A stretch of 64,000 bases of DNA, from NCBI RefSeq assembly GCF_005938215.1, contig NZ_VCPD01000007.1, positions 1 through 64,000 on the forward strand. The letters run 5' to 3'. Below the pieces are notes generated by a model, which saw only the letters and a list, made by a program, of their open reading frames with translations, made no database searches and had not been told where the DNA came from. Origin of the DNA: Ruegeria sediminis. GTDB taxonomy: Bacteria; Pseudomonadota; Alphaproteobacteria; Rhodobacterales; Rhodobacteraceae. Positions 62,953-64,000 of the stretch are shown here, piece after piece. Numbering within the stretch: the first letter of the stretch is position 1; every line of letters begins with the position of its first letter. A program made the translations under genes and the position numbers.

Positions 62953-63426
62953 TCACGGGGCCTTTTTGCCGTCGAACAGCATCAGCCCCAACGCGCCGGC
63001 GAATATGAACACATCCGCGAGATTGAACACGAAGGGGTTGTCGATGCCGCAGCAGGACATGTTGAGAAAGTCCAGGACATAGCCGTAGAGCAGCCGGTCC
63101 ACCACATTCGCCAGCGCGCCGCCGATCAGCAATCCGCCGCTAATCAGCATCCACCGCGAGCGCGCGGACCGGGCCAGCCAGACGAAGACGCCGAGGCAGA
63201 TCGCCAGCGCCAGCACGATCAGAATCCACCGGGCGGCGTCGTTGTCGCCCTGGAACAGGCCGAAATTGATGCCGCGGTTCTCGCCGTAACGGAACACCAG
63301 CAGTGGCGGCAGCACGTCGATCGGTCCGCGCTGCGCCACGCCCATGACGTGCACGACCAGGTACTTGCTGGCCTGGTCGAGCAGAAAGGCCGCGAAACCG
63401 GCCCAGAAAAGAGCGCCGTACCGCAT
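62953..63426 (-). CDS. lspA: Lipoprotein signal peptidase LspA
   Basis: LspA cleaves the signal peptide of prolipoproteins in the inner membrane. The 157-residue protein has four helices and the family motifs DQASKYLV (D17), [10 protein letters not shown] (N-R-G), [15 protein letters not shown] (D119) and FNLADVFIF (D138), the two catalytic aspartates being D119 and D138. ATG 63426 overlaps the purH stop codon by one base, so it is translated from the purH transcript. Confidence 0.95.
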   Translation of the reverse strand: MRYGALFWAGFAAFLLDQASKYLVVHVMGVAQRGPIDVLPPLLVFRYGENRGINFGLFQGDNDAARWILIVLALAICLGVFVWLARSARSRWMLISGGLLIGGALANVVDRLLYGYVLDFLNMSCCGIDNPFVFNLADVFIFAGALGLMLFDGKKAP

Positions 63427-64000
63427 CAGTGCCGGAAATGCCGCATGCCGGTGAAGACCATGGCGAGACCCGCCTCGTCCGCCGCCGCGATCACCTCGTC
63501 GTCGCGCATCGAGCCGCCGGGCTGGATCACGCAAGTCGCGCCGGCAGCGGCGGCTTCGAGCAATCCGTCGGGGAATGGGAAAAACGCGTCCGAGGCCACG
63601 GCCGAGCCCTTGGTCAGCGGTTCCGGAAGGCCCAGTTCTTCGGCCATGCGCTCGGCCTTTCTGGCCGCGATCAGAGCCGAATCGACGCGGCTCATCTGGC
63701 CCGCGCCGACGCCGACGGTCGCCTCGTTCTTGACGTAGACGATGGCGTTCGACTTGACGTGCTTGGCGACCTTCCAGGCGAACAGCAGGTCGCGCATCTG
63801 TTCGGGCGTCGGCGCCGTTTTGGTGACGACCTTGAGGTCGTCCATGCCGACGAAGCCGTTGTCCTTGTCCTGCACCAGCAGGCCGCCGGCCACCTGGCGC
63901 ACGGTCTTGCCCCCGGCCCGGACATCCGGCAGCCCGTCGGTGGTCAGCAGGCGCAGGTTCTTCTTGGCGGCGAAGACCGCCCTGGCCTCGTCGGTCGCGC
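63426..64000 (-). CDS. purH: PurH, bifunctional AICAR formyltransferase/IMP cyclohydrolase (3' part only)
   Basis: Only the C-terminal 190 or so residues are inside the window; the gene continues past the right edge. The region is the AICAR formyltransferase part: [47 protein letters not shown] and the closing [18 protein letters not shown] with [10 protein letters not shown]. These are the conserved substrate and dimer motifs of PurH. It catalyses the last two steps of IMP synthesis. lspA follows with a one-base overlap. Confidence 0.95.
   Translation of the reverse strand, partial: ATDEARAVFAAKKNLRLLTTDGLPDVRAGGKTVRQVAGGLLVQDKDNGFVGMDDLKVVTKTAPTPEQMRDLLFAWKVAKHVKSNAIVYVKNEATVGVGAGQMSRVDSALIAARKAERMAEELGLPEPLTKGSAVASDAFFPFPDGLLEAAAAGATCVIQPGGSMRDDEVIAAADEAGLAMVFTGMRHFRH

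Overview
This window looks like a chromosomal segment of a marine-type alphaproteobacterium of the Rhodobacteraceae (Roseobacter group). The reasons are the high GC content, the RpoE-ChrR pair with its divergent fatty-acid operon, a bacterial ALDH16, a saccharopine-type lysine catabolic pair, a Mur-type metal operon, the zinc-free L36, and many short ATGA-coupled operons. I see no rRNA, transposase, integrase, phage gene or CRISPR array. The family assignments are read from sequence motifs by eye; no database search was run.

Layout. 0.1-5.4 kb: msrPQ methionine-sulfoxide repair and several small exported or membrane proteins. 5.5-13 kb: clpB, pyrF, dinB, a membrane class III cyclase and an N-formylglutamate amidohydrolase. 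13-13.4 kb: tRNA-Val(GAC), rpmJ and a strong terminator. 13.6-20 kb: a low-GC exported orphan, a ferric-iron binding protein and a separated ferric permease that flank a cupin-HTH regulator/GNAT/small-permease operon, then a second cyclase. 20-29.7 kb: a Liv-type ABC importer (livG-livH-small membrane protein-livM-livK-livF) with two CoA ligases, one at each end, and a convergent protein built from two copies of one domain. 29.9-34.3 kb: a PAS hybrid kinase/response regulator pair, then a TetR regulator divergent from two paralogous membrane proteins. 34.3-39.2 kb: an M20 amidohydrolase, a histidine phosphatase, a glutathione transferase and two saccharopine dehydrogenases. 39.3-45.7 kb: a five-gene operon matching the RpoE-ChrR-controlled singlet-oxygen/furan-fatty-acid cluster, divergent from rpoE-chrR. 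45.8-51 kb: a PliG-like protein, a micro-protein, a third cyclase, rmuC and mutL. 51.4-55.3 kb: a sitABCD-type Mn/Fe importer with two Mur/Fur-like palindromes. 55.5-59.6 kb: deoC, a two-domain ALDH16 and an atypical SDR. 59.7-64 kb: a pair of M16 peptidase homologues, a DUF3035 lipoprotein, lspA and the 3' part of purH.

How the parts work together. Several blocks serve oxidative and metal stress: msrPQ repairs oxidised periplasmic methionine, ClpB rescues aggregates, RpoE-ChrR senses singlet oxygen, and SitABCD supplies manganese. Other blocks are catabolic: the Liv/CoA-ligase cluster imports and probably activates an organic acid, the saccharopine enzymes degrade lysine, and DeoC with ALDH16 handles deoxyribose phosphate and aldehydes.

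The clearest regulatory signals are two divergent ECF-type promoters at 44310-44387, two phased palindromes at the TetR locus, two Mur-like boxes before sitA, and unassigned palindromes before the DUF302 gene and before the Liv/kinase pair. The less-described candidates are the TetR-controlled pair of paralogous membrane proteins and the duplicated-domain protein beside the Liv cluster.
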